A stretch of 64,000 bases of DNA, taken from positions 5,186,251 to 5,250,250 of the forward strand of contig OX463838.1 of NCBI GenBank assembly GCA_949825065.1. Reading direction: 5' to 3'. Shown piece by piece: positions 22,647 to 33,731 of the stretch (the stretch's first letter is position 1; every line of letters begins with the position of its first letter). Both the position numbers and the translations under genes were made by a program. This DNA comes from Odontocerum albicorne. Taxonomy: Eukaryota > Arthropoda > Insecta > Trichoptera > Odontoceridae. The notes below the pieces were generated by a model. That model saw only the letters and a list, made by a program, of their open reading frames with translations, did not search any database and was not told the DNA's origin.

Positions 22647-22950
22647 AAGCTTTACATTTATGCAAATTTGTATCTTATGAACGAAACTTAAGCTTTATAT
22701 TTATGCAAATTCGTATCTGATGAACGAAACTTAAGCTTTACATTTATGCAAATTTGTATCTTATGAACGAAACTTAACCTTTACATTTATGCAAATTTGT
22801 ATCTTATGAACGAAACTTAACCTTTACATTTATGCAAATTTGTATCTTATGAACGAAACTTAAGCTTTAAATTTATGCAAATTTGTATCTTATGAACGAA
22901 ACTTAAGCTTTACATTTATGCAAATTTATATCTTAAGAATGAAACTTATA
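22647..22950. repeat. 43-bp tandem repeat, 7 copies
   Basis: Unit AAGCTTTACATTTATGCAAA followed by TTTGTATCTTATGAACGAAA and CTT. Starts are near 22647, 22690, 22733, 22776, 22819, 22862 and 22905. Units differ by only a few bases, so the array is young. Confidence 0.95.
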
Positions 22951-24133
22951 TGTATATTATAACTATGAATAAATATTATTTAATTTCATATACGAGTACG
23001 TAATTTTTTTAAAAACCTTACTATTTAATTTCTAAGAAATAGTTAACACTTACATGCTTACTTATAACTGGATAACAATGCTTACAACTAATTAATTTTA
23101 TTTTGGTTTAGTTCAGGCAAAACAACAACAAATTGGAAAAACAACAAGAACATCAATTTCACAGTTTGACGATTTATCAGTTAAATGTTAAAGATATTTT
23201 TGATTTATTTTAGAATTGTAAATAAGGACAGTGGTTTCAGTTCTGCTACATTTATGGAGTCCTGAAAGCAATTTGATTTGACTTATTAGGCTCTTGTCAA
23301 TTACACAAAATACAGGGAAGAATTTCTATTTATGGTTCAACATTGAGAGGTGGTTGCTAAGCACACTGGCGTGTCAGATTTGTTTTCCGGGGGAGTCTTT
23401 CTCGTTTTACAGTAAGGCTTTTCCTCATCCGAAGGTATATAATATCAATTAATAAAACAATCCTTTAAAGTTACTAACCAATATATGATGTTTTTTATGG
23501 AAACATGTATAACTAAAGATACCATGGGTAAATTTAATTAAGTGATCAATTATATGAATGATGGAAAATAACATCCTCATGAATTTAATTCGAATTGATC
23601 CATTTATCTTTAAAATGTTGCCATATTAGTCTCGTATTAAATGGAAACTGTATAAATAAAAAAGTATTTAATGAATCTATTTTTTGGCTTGCTATAATTT
23701 AAGATAACACATTAAAAAACAAAAGTTTGAGTCTGAAATTCCCTAAAACCTCATATTAAGACAAACAAGACATATTCCAATTCCACTAAATATTCATGAG
23801 CATGATATAACTACTAGTTGCAACCCGTGAAATATTCACGGAAGTAAAACAAATTCTACATTTATGAAAATATATATTCATAAATATAACATTTGTTTAC
23901 ATATATCATTTATACATCGTCCTCTTTAGCACCGGTTCAAAGATTGTTAGCTAGGTATTAAAAGTTCGTTCAGTAACCCCACCGAGATTCAAATTTCGAA
24001 TTACTTTCGGAGAGAATCCAAATGTTCGACAGCCGTACGTGTTTTGGCCTATTTATACTATGATCAGATGGAATATTCCTTAGATATTTTAAAACGTATT
24101 TTTACTTCAATGTTAAATACGTGTACATATGTG
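22951..24133. other. no gene recognised
   Basis: AT-rich. TACGAGTA occurs at 22991. A possible SINE relic lies near 23930-24010 (TTAGCTAGGTATTAAAAG, then GAGATTCAAATTTCG). Confidence 0.4.
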
Positions 24134-24763
24134 TTAGGTGTTAACATAAGTTATGTCCGTTTTTTTCCAAATTTAAAAATGAGCACCAAAAGTAAAACAA
24201 AATGGTTAAGGTTATAACATACGTCATTTGAAAGAAAATTTGCTTTTCTACAACATATTGTGTTTGCTTTTACGTTACATATATTATTTTATTTGATTAC
24301 AAGCCTTCAAAATGGAATGTCAAGTAGACGAAAGTGAGCATTTTCGACACCTCCTTCTGTTTGCGTTCAATCGAGGAAATAAAGCTGCTCGCGATATTTG
24401 CGATATTATTGCGATATTACCAATGCTGCTCGCGATATTTGCGAAGTGTACGGTGAAGATGCTATGAATAAAAGAACAGCTCGTCGATGGTTTTTCCTTC
24501 AATAATGACGTCAAATTGCGGACATGGTTAGACGAATTCCTCGAGTCAAGACCGGATGGTTTTTATCGCACAGGCATTGAAAAACTTGTAGAACGTTGGC
24601 AAAAAGTTGTAAATAATGAAGGAGAATACAATATTGACTAATTTGTTGTAAAATAATGAAGGACAATACATTATTGACTAATCTGTTGTAATTTTTTTTG
24701 TTGTGTCCTATTGTTCTCTTTATTTGAAAAAAAAAAACGGACACAACTTATGTTAACACCCAA
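24134..24763 (+). mobile_element. mariner element, deletion derivative 2
   Basis: Same terminal repeats as 7849-8662 (TTAGGTGTTAACATAAGTT left; complement TTGGGTGTTAACATAAG right). A TA follows the right end; the left flank reads TG, probably a mutated TA. It is 630 bp long, carrying only the two edges of the transposase gene. A ~45-bp piece around the stop codon (AATAATGAAGGA..TATTGACTAA) is duplicated in tandem at 24612-24685. Confidence 0.9.
24312..24641 (+). pseudogene. mariner transposase, N- and C-terminal edges joined
   Basis: The ATG at 24312 gives MECQVDESEHFRHLLLFAFN, as in the 8.0-kb copy. After a short repeated CTCGCGATATTTGCGA stretch and a frameshift the sequence jumps to the C-terminus, ..WLDEFLESRPDGFYRTGIEK.. 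ending ..VNNEGEYNID and TAA. The whole catalytic core is deleted. It keeps the C-terminus that the 8.0-kb copy lacks, so the two derivatives came from a common longer parent by different deletions. Confidence 0.85.
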
Positions 24764-24899
24764 TAGATTTTGAATAGCAACACAGAAAGGAAAATAAATT
24801 AATTTTTTTGACTTTAAGAGTAAAAAAAGGGTTAATTGCATATTTCATATCACCTTCATAAAACACAAACTCAAACCAGACATTATTAAATCTTCTTAG

Positions 24900-25340
24900 A
24901 TCATAGTCAACAGCAGTATTATCGTACCAACTTGGCTCTATAGAAGTGAAACGTAGACGTGGAAACGTCCGAAAATAGTTGAAAAAATACTATAGAAATG
25001 CGTGCACTGAATACACGTTGTGACAATGTATGACAGAATGCGGAATTAAGTGATCGGGGAATGTCGTGAACTTAAAGCTGGTGTATTAAGTAAGATCAAA
25101 AAGAACACACTGATATGGTTAGGACGTTTAGAATGAATGAATAAAGAAAGACTAACTAAACAAATATACAGAGCAAATTAGAGAGTAAGTCGTGGTAGAG
25201 GAATATTAAGGAAATTACGGTTGTTTCAAGTGTGCGATATTTTAAAAAAGGAAAAATGAAAGTCAGATAAATCTTCGGGGAGTTACATGAGGTTATGTAT
25301 AGATTAAGAAGAGGCGAAGTATATGTGTTACGAAATAAAA
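24900..25340 (+). mobile_element. LINE C-terminal relic
   Basis: Broken frames give VPTWLYRSETWTWKR, ..VLSKIKKNTLIWLGRLE.. and ..MNKERLTKQIYRAN, clear matches to the YGSETW and RWFGHVERMNEERLTKQIY blocks of RTE-type LINEs, with several stops. Confidence 0.7.
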
Positions 25341-25511
25341 CTCTAGCGCTCTCTGCCTACTTTGACATGAAAATGGCTTGATGGTGTGTTTTTGTATCAA
25401 ATTTTCTATTTCCTTTCTTATAATATATTTCTCATACACGTTGAATAGCTGAGGTGAGAGTATGCATCCTTAATGAACTTCTTTATCAACGGTAAAACTG
25501 TCAGATCAAAT

Positions 25512-26061
25512 GTGTCGACGCTTTTCAAACCTAGGAATGTCCACGGAAGTTCAAACCGAGCAAAACGAAATTTTGTCCCTGATCACTGAAAACTTTATAC
25601 ATAAAAATGAATTGTCTTTTTGAGAATTGCTTTATAGATTACATTGTGTTTTCGAAAAAAATCCTAGAAATTCAAGTCAGTAGAAAAAATAAAACATATT
25701 TCAATTTGGACATACTCACTTTTGAAAAACGTTCATTGAAAATGGGTGATTTTGATACAACACCGCATGAACATACCCGAGTTTGATTGTTGTTGACAGT
25801 ACGAGTGATCGGCCATCTTGAATGATGGCGCTCTCTGATTGGTCGAAATAGACATGTCTGACTTTGATAAAAACCACCTCGGGGATATATCTGAGTTTGA
25901 AAAAAACTCTTATTTAAATCACTATTTTGCGTTGATTTTACGAAAAGATATCTTATTTTAAAAAATGCAGATTTATTCAAGACTACATAAGCTACATTTT
26001 GGAATATTTATCTCAAAAATGTCATAATGTGGACATACATGGGCTGGAAAAGCGTCGACAC
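25512..26061. mobile_element. non-autonomous DNA transposon, 4-bp TSD
   Basis: The left end GTGTCGACGCTTTTCAAACC and the right end (complement GTGTCGACGCTTTTCCAGCC) form inverted repeats of about 35-40 bp, both continuing to ..TGTCCAC. The flanks are AAAT at 25508-25511 and 26062-26065. The interior holds a GC-richer block (25735-25890) with GGCCATCTTGAATGATGGCG and CTGATTGGTCG, and a 102-codon minus-strand frame with no recognised domain. Superfamily undetermined. Confidence 0.75.
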
Positions 26062-26317
26062 AAATATAATTCATTCTCATTGCTACTGTTTGTCGTGAAT
26101 AAATTTTGAACTAAGCCAATTTTCAAACGAGTTTCCTTTATATTGTATGTTTGAAATTATACCAACAAAGGCTTTTTTTTCGGTAAATAAAAGAAAACAG
26201 CACGGTTAATGCGTGGAATTATCGGCACTTTCCAATTAATTACCTAATATTTTATGATATATACCATTTATATTGTTTGATTCAAGCATAGATATAACAA
26301 ACTAAAACATTACAAAT

Positions 26318-26405
26318 AACACCGTGGTGCAGTCGGTAAGACACCTGTCTTCCTGACTGAAGGTGTGTTTGATTAATTTTCACCTATGATAGGTTTTTAA
26401 AAGTA
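26318..26405 (+). mobile_element. SINE 5' fragment
   Basis: tRNA-like head: CACCGTGGTGCAGTCGGTAA then GACACCTGTCTTCCTGACTG and a weakened B box (GAAGGTGTGTTTGATTAAT). The body is lost. Confidence 0.6.
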
Positions 26406-27303
26406 AATGAAATAAAAATGAATAATTCTATACTTTGTTTTAGAACACTTTGTTCAATAAGTTGTTCAAAATTTTCCTTTTAAAAATATGATAATCTAAA
26501 ATCTTTTTTTAGTATATTTAAAAAAAAATACACACATCATGTAAAAAAAGTTAAATATTGATGATAACGAAATATTCTTTAGAAATGAGGAACACGCGAA
26601 ATCATTAAAATCACATTGTATCTTATAAGGGTCTCAGTAAAAGGAAAAGGAAAGGCGGCCAAAGATATTCGAACTCTATATTGTTTTCGTTTACTGAGCT
26701 GACGACAATGATTGCCCTCGAAGATTCCTCCACATTTATGTATATCTATAAACATTCTATATGTATCTTACTGGGTCGGTCCAATAAATTGAATATCTTC
26801 TCTTTGTTCGTATTTTCACACCTTCATAGACCCCAAGCCTATACAAACTGTGTATTTCGACGTAAACGCTATGAACAAATAATCGTCGACTTTATCTTGC
26901 AGCTTTTCGTACGCGTATCGTTCTCTTAAATGTTACTAGCATATAAAGTCGTAGACTTATTCCAGATAAACTGCCCTCAAAATCCCTTCTTTTAGGTTAA
27001 GTGTATTAGTACGTTATTGTTTATAAGTGTTTAATATTATGTATTATGATATGAAATGTCACAATATAAATACCGGAGAATTTGATTAGAAGAATAATAT
27101 TTAAGTTTTAAAAGTTGGACATAATTTTACGCATATAAACGTCATTTTCATACACATGAATATTATAAATTAAGTCAGAAAATTTTAAATTAATACTTGT
27201 TAAATATGAATCCAGATTTCTTAAATTACTTGAAGAACTTGTTTTAAATAAATAAACATAGGTTTATTGGTAGTAACATAGCACGAGTATGTAAATAATG
27301 TAT
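26406..27303. other. no gene confirmed
   Basis: 26681-26929 is an 82-codon plus frame (..YTNCVFRRKRYEQIIVDFIL..) with balanced composition. It may be a piece of a LINE or an unknown exon; I recognise no domain. Confidence 0.35.
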
Positions 27304-27939
27304 TTAACCCTTCCCTTACGGTGATAAAATTGAAACGCGCGCTCCGGTGTTGGGTAGTGAGTACGCGATAAAAAATTAGCGATTTTAAATCGGAAAAATA
27401 AGAACATTCATAGATAATCCCCTTAATTATAATTGAAGTTAAAAATTATAATTATTGAGATTTATTTGCTGAAAACATTAAAAAACCATCTGGCAACGCT
27501 CACGGAACGGGCGTAGATCTAGTCTCGTTGCCAGCCCAACAGCTACTGCGGCGCGGCAGGGTTGGTGGCTAACCCGGGCGTGGCTTACACTTGCGAGGTT
27601 GAGACAATTGAGCTCCTCGCTATTCAGTGAAGTATGCAAAAGTGAGATGCAAATATAGTGTCGCGCTTCCCGCATACTCTTCACCTATCGTCAAGACCTA
27701 AGATTGAGGCACTCACAGCGTTTAAATGCGAATTTGTTTCCGATATTCAGAAAATAATTATGATGCAGTCGATAAATTCTGATTATTTTTAATATTATTT
27801 TTTAAATCAATACGTAAATATAATATATTATGGAGGAATACCTAAAATCTTAACCTTGTATTTATTATATTTATAGAGATATTGATGGTTATTAGAAGCA
27901 ACGTGTAGAAGATACCAAACACAGGGAAGGAAAGGTTAA
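27304..27939. mobile_element. piggyBac-like MITE, copy C
   Basis: TTAACCCTTCCCTTACGGTG at the left and CACAGGGAAGGAAAGGTTAA at the right give TTAA duplications and imperfect inverted repeats beginning CCCTT/CCTTT. Copies C, D and E are close to one another over about 630 bp. The interior has GC-rich blocks (GCTCACGGAACGGGCG, TGTCGCGCTTCCCGCATACT) and no transposase. Confidence 0.9.
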
Positions 27940-27944
27940 AAACA

Positions 27945-28170
27945 CTTGAAAAATACATAAATTCCAGAGAATATATTAAAGACAGAAGTTATCAAAGGGT
28001 CTGAGCTCATCTAATAACATCCCTCCGGCCAAAATACACCCTACCAATACAAGGCGAGCCCAGCCACGGGGACATGAAATGTTTTTCAGCCCGCACCCTT
28101 GCACATGCAGAATGAGAAGAAAAAAACAGAAAATAAACAGATGGTAGAAAAAAAAAATATCCACAAATAC
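27945..28170 (-). mobile_element. dimeric retroposon repeat copy 2, module B
   Basis: Minus-strand GGCTGGGCTCGCCTTGTATT and GGGTGTATTTTGGCCGGAGG. Module A of the same copy is at 28345-28480, separated by a stretch with a perfect hairpin. Confidence 0.75.
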
Positions 28171-28257
28171 CACCTCAGATTAATTTAAACAAACAAATAA
28201 AGGTTCCCTGACTATAACACAATGTGTACATATATAATATATATATGGGTTTATTAC

Positions 28258-28304
28258 ATACTCGGAATGAGTTTATTATATTATAATAAACTCATTCCGA
28301 GTAT
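28258..28304. repeat. perfect 23-bp hairpin, 1-nt loop
   Basis: The arm 28258-28280 (ATACTCGGAATGAGTTTATT..) is the exact reverse complement of 28282-28304, with T28281 as loop. It lies between the two modules of the dimeric repeat. Confidence 0.95.
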
Positions 28305-28344
28305 CGCACACACATCTCAAAACAAACTGCAGACAATACATTTA

Positions 28345-28480
28345 AGATAGAAGACATTAAAAGGTCCGGGCTCATCCCATAAACATTCCCCCGGCCGCGA
28401 TACACCCCACCAATGCAGGGCAAGCTCAACCGCAAGGACATCGGGGTGTTTTCAACCTACACCCCTGTAAATCTAGGTAA
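28345..28480 (-). mobile_element. dimeric retroposon repeat copy 2, module A
   Basis: Minus-strand GAGCTTGCCCTGCATTGG and GGGGTGTATCGCGGCCGGGG, matching module A at 19.1 and 40.4 kb. Confidence 0.75.
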
Positions 28481-29040
28481 AAAAACAATTTTGTATAGGA
28501 ATTATAAATATCGATACTTACCACGAATCGATTGAAAAGCAAGCTTCTTGAATTTCTTTGTAGATTTAATTTAGCCGCTTCACAGAAAAACATACACCAT
28601 CATTTTCATAAATTTCCATTTAATGATTACTTTCTTTGAGTAATATTTTAAATTATTTTAATTTTTCTTTTGATGTATTTGAGTAAAGCTCGTACCAATA
28701 TTACTATTATGTGGAACATCTGAAAGGTAAACTCTGACATTTAAGAGGTGAATAACGGTTAATGCGTTGAACTCCTGTGCAAAATGTTTCCCATTTAAAT
28801 CCAGCTCTTTTTCAACAATACTCGAATAACATTGTTTTCGTCTCGTTTTATTTAGAGTAAATTGATATATTGCTATTCTTCTTTCGGAATAAATATTCAA
28901 AATTAATATATGCATATGAAAAATAATATTACTGGATTTTTTGAAAAGCAAACATAAACTGCAAATTAATAATTTTAAAAAAGATATTTATTTGTTAAGT
29001 ATTTGATATATTGATGTAAAACATATATTTAAACTGGCAA
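28481..29040. other. AT-rich, nothing recognised
   Basis: Minus-strand frames near 28658-28951 lack any domain and are AT-driven. Confidence 0.4.
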
Positions 29041-29180
29041 TAACCTAGCAAGCGTGTATATCGGTGCCAGTTCGAACATAATTTAGTCTTGTTTGCGCTC
29101 TCCTGAAGATGACGTGAAAGCCTTGAAACCGGTAGGGTTATACCGTCACAAAAAAGTGGAATAAACGGTGGTAAATTCGA
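29041..29180 (+). mobile_element. Penelope-like element terminal fragment
   Basis: AGCAAGCGTGTATATCGGTG through CCTGAAGATGACGTGAAAGC, GAAACCGGTAGGGTTATACC and AAAAAAGTGGAATAAACGGT. It matches the region downstream of the GIY-YIG domain at 59.9-60.1 kb (opposite strand) and each arm of the palindrome at 13.6 kb. Confidence 0.8.
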
Positions 29181-29557
29181 TAAATTTAGTATTGCCACCT
29201 TTTTAAAGGCCTTGCCAAATTTTGCGTACCTCCTATACTTTATCAATATTTTTTTCCACATAATTAAACCATCTTTAATCTCATCTATCTTTATCTTAAA
29301 TACTTCATCTTCTTTTAATCTATTTTACTTTCTAACGCGTTATTCCTTATTATAGCATATATTGCTTTTCCACATGTTCTACACAACGCTATCAAATATA
29401 TCCGCATTTAGCTTACTTTTATATATTTTTTTACTACACGAGATATAATAAATGTTGTAATTAAAGCATTATGGTAGATAAAAACTTATAGTTAAAGACA
29501 ACTTAACAGCTGAAATAGACCGATAACTATTTATCGGATAAGTTAAATTTGTAAATA

Positions 29558-30237
29558 CAGGCGGTTCTCGACTTTCGTGTATTCTTCTTTCGTACAATTC
29601 GCAATTTCGTCCATATTTCGTACTGTATTTAAAAGTTAGATTTTTACCGATACGTATCGCAAAAATGCACGTACTTCCATGTAAAGACTCTTCCCTCCTC
29701 ATCGACCTTTAGTCATTAGTCCCTCCCCTTATTTCCAACATTAGTCACGCACGTTTCTGGCGTCACAGGTTTGGTCTTAAGTTAGGACGTGTTTTCATAA
29801 GTTGTATCTTGTCAGTTTATGTTAGGACGCGTGTTGTCAGTTTATGTACATATCTGTTTTGGTGAAAATTTTCAAAAAGAGATGGTGAAATATAAAATGA
29901 ACGAGAAGAATCTGATAACGAACTCGTTGTTAAGACATTGATAATCAAGAATATGGACGAAACCTTGACAATTTTTGACCTTCATAGAAGAATGTGATTC
30001 CAATGGAGAGTTTATTTCTCATGTACAAAAAGGGCAATAAAAAAAGACACAGCGTATTACAGAATTGTTTTTTTAAGAAAAATAAGAGTGCAATTCAACT
30101 ATCTCTTAATAAATTTATAAAGAAAACACCGAATACTTTACAAACAGGTGTTTAGTTTACATTCCTCTACTTGCGTACGTTTCAACTTTCGTACACATTT
30201 TAGGAACCAATTAAGTACAAAAGTCGAGGACCGCCTG
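29558..30237. mobile_element. pogo/Tigger-like non-autonomous element
   Basis: The left end CAGGCGGTTCTCGACTTTCG and the right end, on the complement, CAGGCGGTCCTCGACTTTTG are inverted repeats of about 24 bp. They are flanked by TA at 29556-29557 and 30238-30239. CAGGC..CGAC/G..TTCGTAC ends with TA duplication are typical of Tigger/pogo elements. Subterminal TTTCGTAC repeats occur at both sides. No intact transposase remains. Confidence 0.8.
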
Positions 30238-30499
30238 TATGTCCCACAAATTGGGAAATCGAATTCCCCGTAGTCTTTAGTGTCAAGTATTAAGCACTTG
30301 TGCCCTGTCAGTGATGACACTGCTGAATCTAAACGTTCACTCACTAATTTGTAAATAAACTTCAAACAGTACATAGAGCTTAAAGCAAGATAAATATAAG
30401 TTTAAGATATAACTTCAACTGTACTTAGAATAAATTAAAAACTGACATCAGTAAGTTATAAAATTTATTCTGTTATGAATATGAAATGACAATCTGGAT

Positions 30500-30850
30500 A
30501 CGTTGTATTTACTTACATTTTTAACCCTTGGTTGTACGCTACAAGATTTTTCTAGTCTTGTCGAGATACTACGAGTATTTAATGCGTGATGTCGATGTGA
30601 TGAAAAACACATGCCGATGTGCTCCGCTCGTCTCATTTTAGGTAAACCATTGGATCTATTACACCTGTATGGCCGGTGGGTTTGCTGGTGTGCAATAGAT
30701 CACTCACTTAAAAAGGAGAAAAAAAAAGAAATAAATTAAATCTCCGCGACACATCGCTTTCCAACTAAATTATATTTGCAATGGCGAGGGGATCCTCGTC
30801 TTCGATGCCCAGCAAAGACGACGAGAGTTCATCAATATTTTTAATTGTAT
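30500..30850. repeat. dispersed repeat shared with 39.7-40.0 kb
   Basis: Blocks GTGCTC.G.TCGTCTCA, ATGGCCGGTGGGTTTGCTGG-like sequence, ATCGCTTTCCAACTAAATT and the AGGGGATCCTCG..GATGCCCA stretch recur in the same order and strand at 39840-40035. Class not determined. Confidence 0.55.
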
Positions 30851-30956
30851 GTAAGGGGAAAAACTAGTAAATCTTTAAAAATCAATCAGGAAATAAAAGT
30901 CAAAACGTTCGAAATCATAAATATAATAATAATATTAGGACCATTTACTAAACAAA

Positions 30957-31207
30957 CTCTCCACAAGGATAGTTTAGAGAGCTGACTCTCCACAAGGGCA
31001 GTTTAACGAGAAGACTCTTCAAAAGGGCAGTTTAGAGAGCAGAATTTCTCCACAAGGGCAGTTTAGAGAGCAGACCCTCTCCACAAAGGCAGTTTTAGAG
31101 AGCAAACTGTCCATTCAAGCAGTATAGAAAGTAGGCTCTCTACAAAAGCAGTTTTAGAAAGAAAACTCTCCACAAGAGCAGTTTAGAGAGAAAACTCTCC
31201 ATGAGAG
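30957..31207. repeat. ~32-bp tandem repeat, ~8 copies
   Basis: Unit close to CTCTCCACAAGGGCAGTTTA plus GAGAGCAGA, with variable spacing and substitutions. No ORF. Confidence 0.9.
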
Positions 31208-31334
31208 CACTCGAACTCAGGATTCGAAGACATTACCATTGACCAATCAAATACGTTGAAAAAAAAAAGGTTGAAAGAAAGAGTAAAAAGATGATGGTAA
31301 ATTTATCTTGGATTAGATATATGTCAAATTATAA

Positions 31335-31605
31335 AGACTGTGAGCTGAAAAACATCTAAAATCCTCGGTGCCGGGCTTGCCCTTCAGTGCAGGGGTGTAT
31401 CTCAACTGGGGGAATGTTATGAGACGAGCCCAGACCGGGGACCTTTTTTGATAGCTTCTCACTTAAATATATTTTGTGCTATTTATATTGAGATATACGA
31501 AGTACTATGTGCGATTTCGGAATGTTTTTTTTTATATAGTATATGCATATGCTATGTAACTTTCAATAAATATATTTTCATTTATTATTTATTTATTTTT
31601 TTATG
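31335..31605 (+). mobile_element. dimeric retroposon repeat, single-module copy 3
   Basis: GTGAGCTGAAAAACATCTAA, GGGCTTGCCCTTCAGTGCAG and GGGGTGTATCTCAACTGGGG, then TTTGATAGCTTCTC and an AATAAA with a (TTTA)n tail near 31565-31600. Only one module is present. Confidence 0.7.
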
Positions 31606-32119
31606 TTGTGTGAATTTTTTTTATTTATGTAAAACAAAAAAAAAGATTTTGCTCATCTTTAAGGAAACTAAACTGAGACAACTGAACAAACTTTCATTCA
31701 AGCAAACCATATTTTCTCATGTTTCCTCTAAAATAAAACATTTCATTATATTTTTACGATTTTATTTCCTCTTATGTATACGAGTACGTGAATTTTTATT
31801 TCTACAACTATCCGTCTATCTTTTTCATTTAAATCGAGCATATAAAATATACGGGAACTTTCATTGTCTTTTTCAAGGCAGTTGAACAAAATGAGTGGCC
31901 TCTTATTTCTCATTGTACGAGTGGTTAGTTTTGCCTGTAAAATTTAAGCTTAAAACTGGAGTTTTTCTTTTCATTTTTATTAGATATTCGATAAAGTCCT
32001 CATCCGTATTTTCTGTTATAAAATGGAAACGTACTCAGACGACATCTTTTAAGTAACTTATTATTTTTAAATAAAACCATGTTGTTTATTGGATGTCTTA
32101 AGATAAATATCTATAAGGA
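31606..32119. other. no gene recognised
   Basis: A 145-codon plus frame (31448-31885) crosses the repeat boundary above and is hydrophobic from AT bias (F, I, Y, L). I regard it as chance. Confidence 0.5.
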
Positions 32120-32316
32120 CGAATTTCGTTGTATTCTTGGTAAGACGCTTGCTTGTTTTACCTGCAGAGTTGCAATATTCGAATTCATAAAAAAACGCTT
32201 CAGAATAGTTTTCACTTAAGACTTCGCTAATACACTTCTGATTGATTGTAAGATTGCTATGTACATGTCAATGTGGCAATCTCATACCAGGTTGTACTGT
32301 ATACAATGACAGTATA
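32120..32316 (+). mobile_element. tRNA-derived SINE copy
   Basis: Head with TTGGTAAGACGCTTGCTTGT and GAGTTGCAATATTCGAATTC, body with AGTTTTCACTTAAGACTTCG and ATGTGGCAATCTCATACCAG, tail GGTTGTACTGTATACAATGA. Confidence 0.8.
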
Positions 32317-32523
32317 GGGCTGTCTGAAAAGTTGTTTTGCATTTTGAGCTCTAATTCAAAAACATTCCACGAAATGCTCCAGGCTAGTGGTATTTATGTT
32401 AGTAATATTGGTATCTAAGCATTTTTTCGTACTGAAGAATGCAAGTTTTTGTAGAACAAAATATTGTATTGCTCGTCATTAATTGTTATTCGACCGTCCA
32501 GTTCGGCCGCCATCTTTGCGAGT

Positions 32524-32956
32524 CGTATCACCAATACACATTTTTATGCCACGTTTGACACACACGCTTACCGCAACGATATCATACTGGAAACCACATT
32601 TACACACTATTCGTATCACCAATACAGATTTTTATGCCACATTTGACACACACGCTTACCGCAACGATACCATACTGGAAACCACATTTACACACTATTC
32701 GTATCACCAATACAGATTTTTATACCACCTTTGACTCACATGCTTACCGCAACGATACCATACTGGAAACCACATTTACACACTATTCGCATCACCAATA
32801 CAGATTTTTATGCCACGTTTGACACACACGCTTACCGCAACTATACCATACTGGAAACCACATTTACACACTATTCGCATCATCAATACAGATATTTATG
32901 CCACATTTGACACACACGCTTACCGCAACGCTACCATACTCGAAACACACATTTGG
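32524..32956. repeat. 88-bp tandem repeat, ~4.9 copies
   Basis: Units start CGTATCACCAATACAGATTT at 32524, 32612, 32700, 32788 and 32876 (the last two CGCATCA). Differences are few single-base changes. Because 88 is not a multiple of 3, frames shift phase each unit, producing short overlapping ORFs that are not genes. Confidence 0.95.
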
Positions 32957-33039
32957 TTTGTGTTGCTTTTCTTTAGTAGAAAAAAAACATAAAGTTTTGA
33001 AAAACAGTTTTTGTTTTGTATGTTATAACCCTCAAAATG

Positions 33040-33190
33040 AGGTCCAGAGGAAGACCAAAGGATGACTCAATGCTCTAAAATCCTGCAGAGAAACGGCCTA
33101 GATGAAAACGACATCCAGAACCGAAGAATATACAGCCTGAGAACGAGAAGAGCCGACCCCAACAGCCTACCTAGGCAATGAGTTGGGACA
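33040..33190 (+). mobile_element. LINE extreme C-terminus and 3' end
   Basis: After a frameshift the plus strand reads ..GLDENDIQNRRIYSLRTRRA.. ending DPNSLPRQ and stop, then TGAGTTGGGACAGTGCCAGG and AAGAAG. It is related to the ends at 17.2 and 62.8 kb (..YNLRTRRADPNSLRRQ) but diverged. Confidence 0.8.
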
Positions 33191-33731
33191 GTGCCAGGAA
33201 GAAGATATATTTGAAATTAGGATAAATAAATAACTTAAAAAATAATGTATTTAATTAAGTAACGGATGATTCCTATGCAGGTTTTTGGGAGGTGCTGATA
33301 AATAACAGAAAAAAACGTTTTCTACTCTTGACGGTAAAATGGAAGTTTAAAAAAAGTCGGGTCACAGTAATGGGACAAATGGCAAAAAAATGTTTTTTTT
33401 TTTGTTAAACTTGAATCAGTGAAATAGTTTATGGTTACTTAGAATATTATGTAAATATAAATGGTGCTCTAAAACTATTGTTTTTTTGTTAAATAAGAGG
33501 AAGTTAAATAAATACAATTTCTAATTGAGAGCATCAAGAATTGGTACAAGGTAGTATATATGCGCGAAACCACAAAAAAAAAATGATGAAAAATACGCAG
33601 TACAAATAAAATATTACTTAATAGAAAAATGTGAATAAATTATTTTTATTTATCAAAAATAAATTGTTTATGAGGGGAATTTATAGTTTCATGGTAATTA
33701 GTTAAGTGTGAATCTCATTTAAGCTAAAATA
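33191..33731. other. AT-rich, nothing recognised
   Basis: The last 35 bases (TTAGTTAAGTGTGAATCTCA..) recur right of the mariner at 34651, so the element sits between two copies of a short repeat. Confidence 0.5.

Noticed and set aside
22640..22950. CRISPR-like regular repeats
   Set aside because: Units are contiguous 43-mers with no unique spacers, in a eukaryotic context.
31448..31885. 145-codon plus ORF
   Set aside because: Begins inside a dimeric retroposon tail and is AT-driven. No recognisable feature.
32464..32992. Four overlapping ORFs with TFDTHAYRND.ILETTF repeats
   Set aside because: Phase-shifted readings of the 88-bp tandem repeat.
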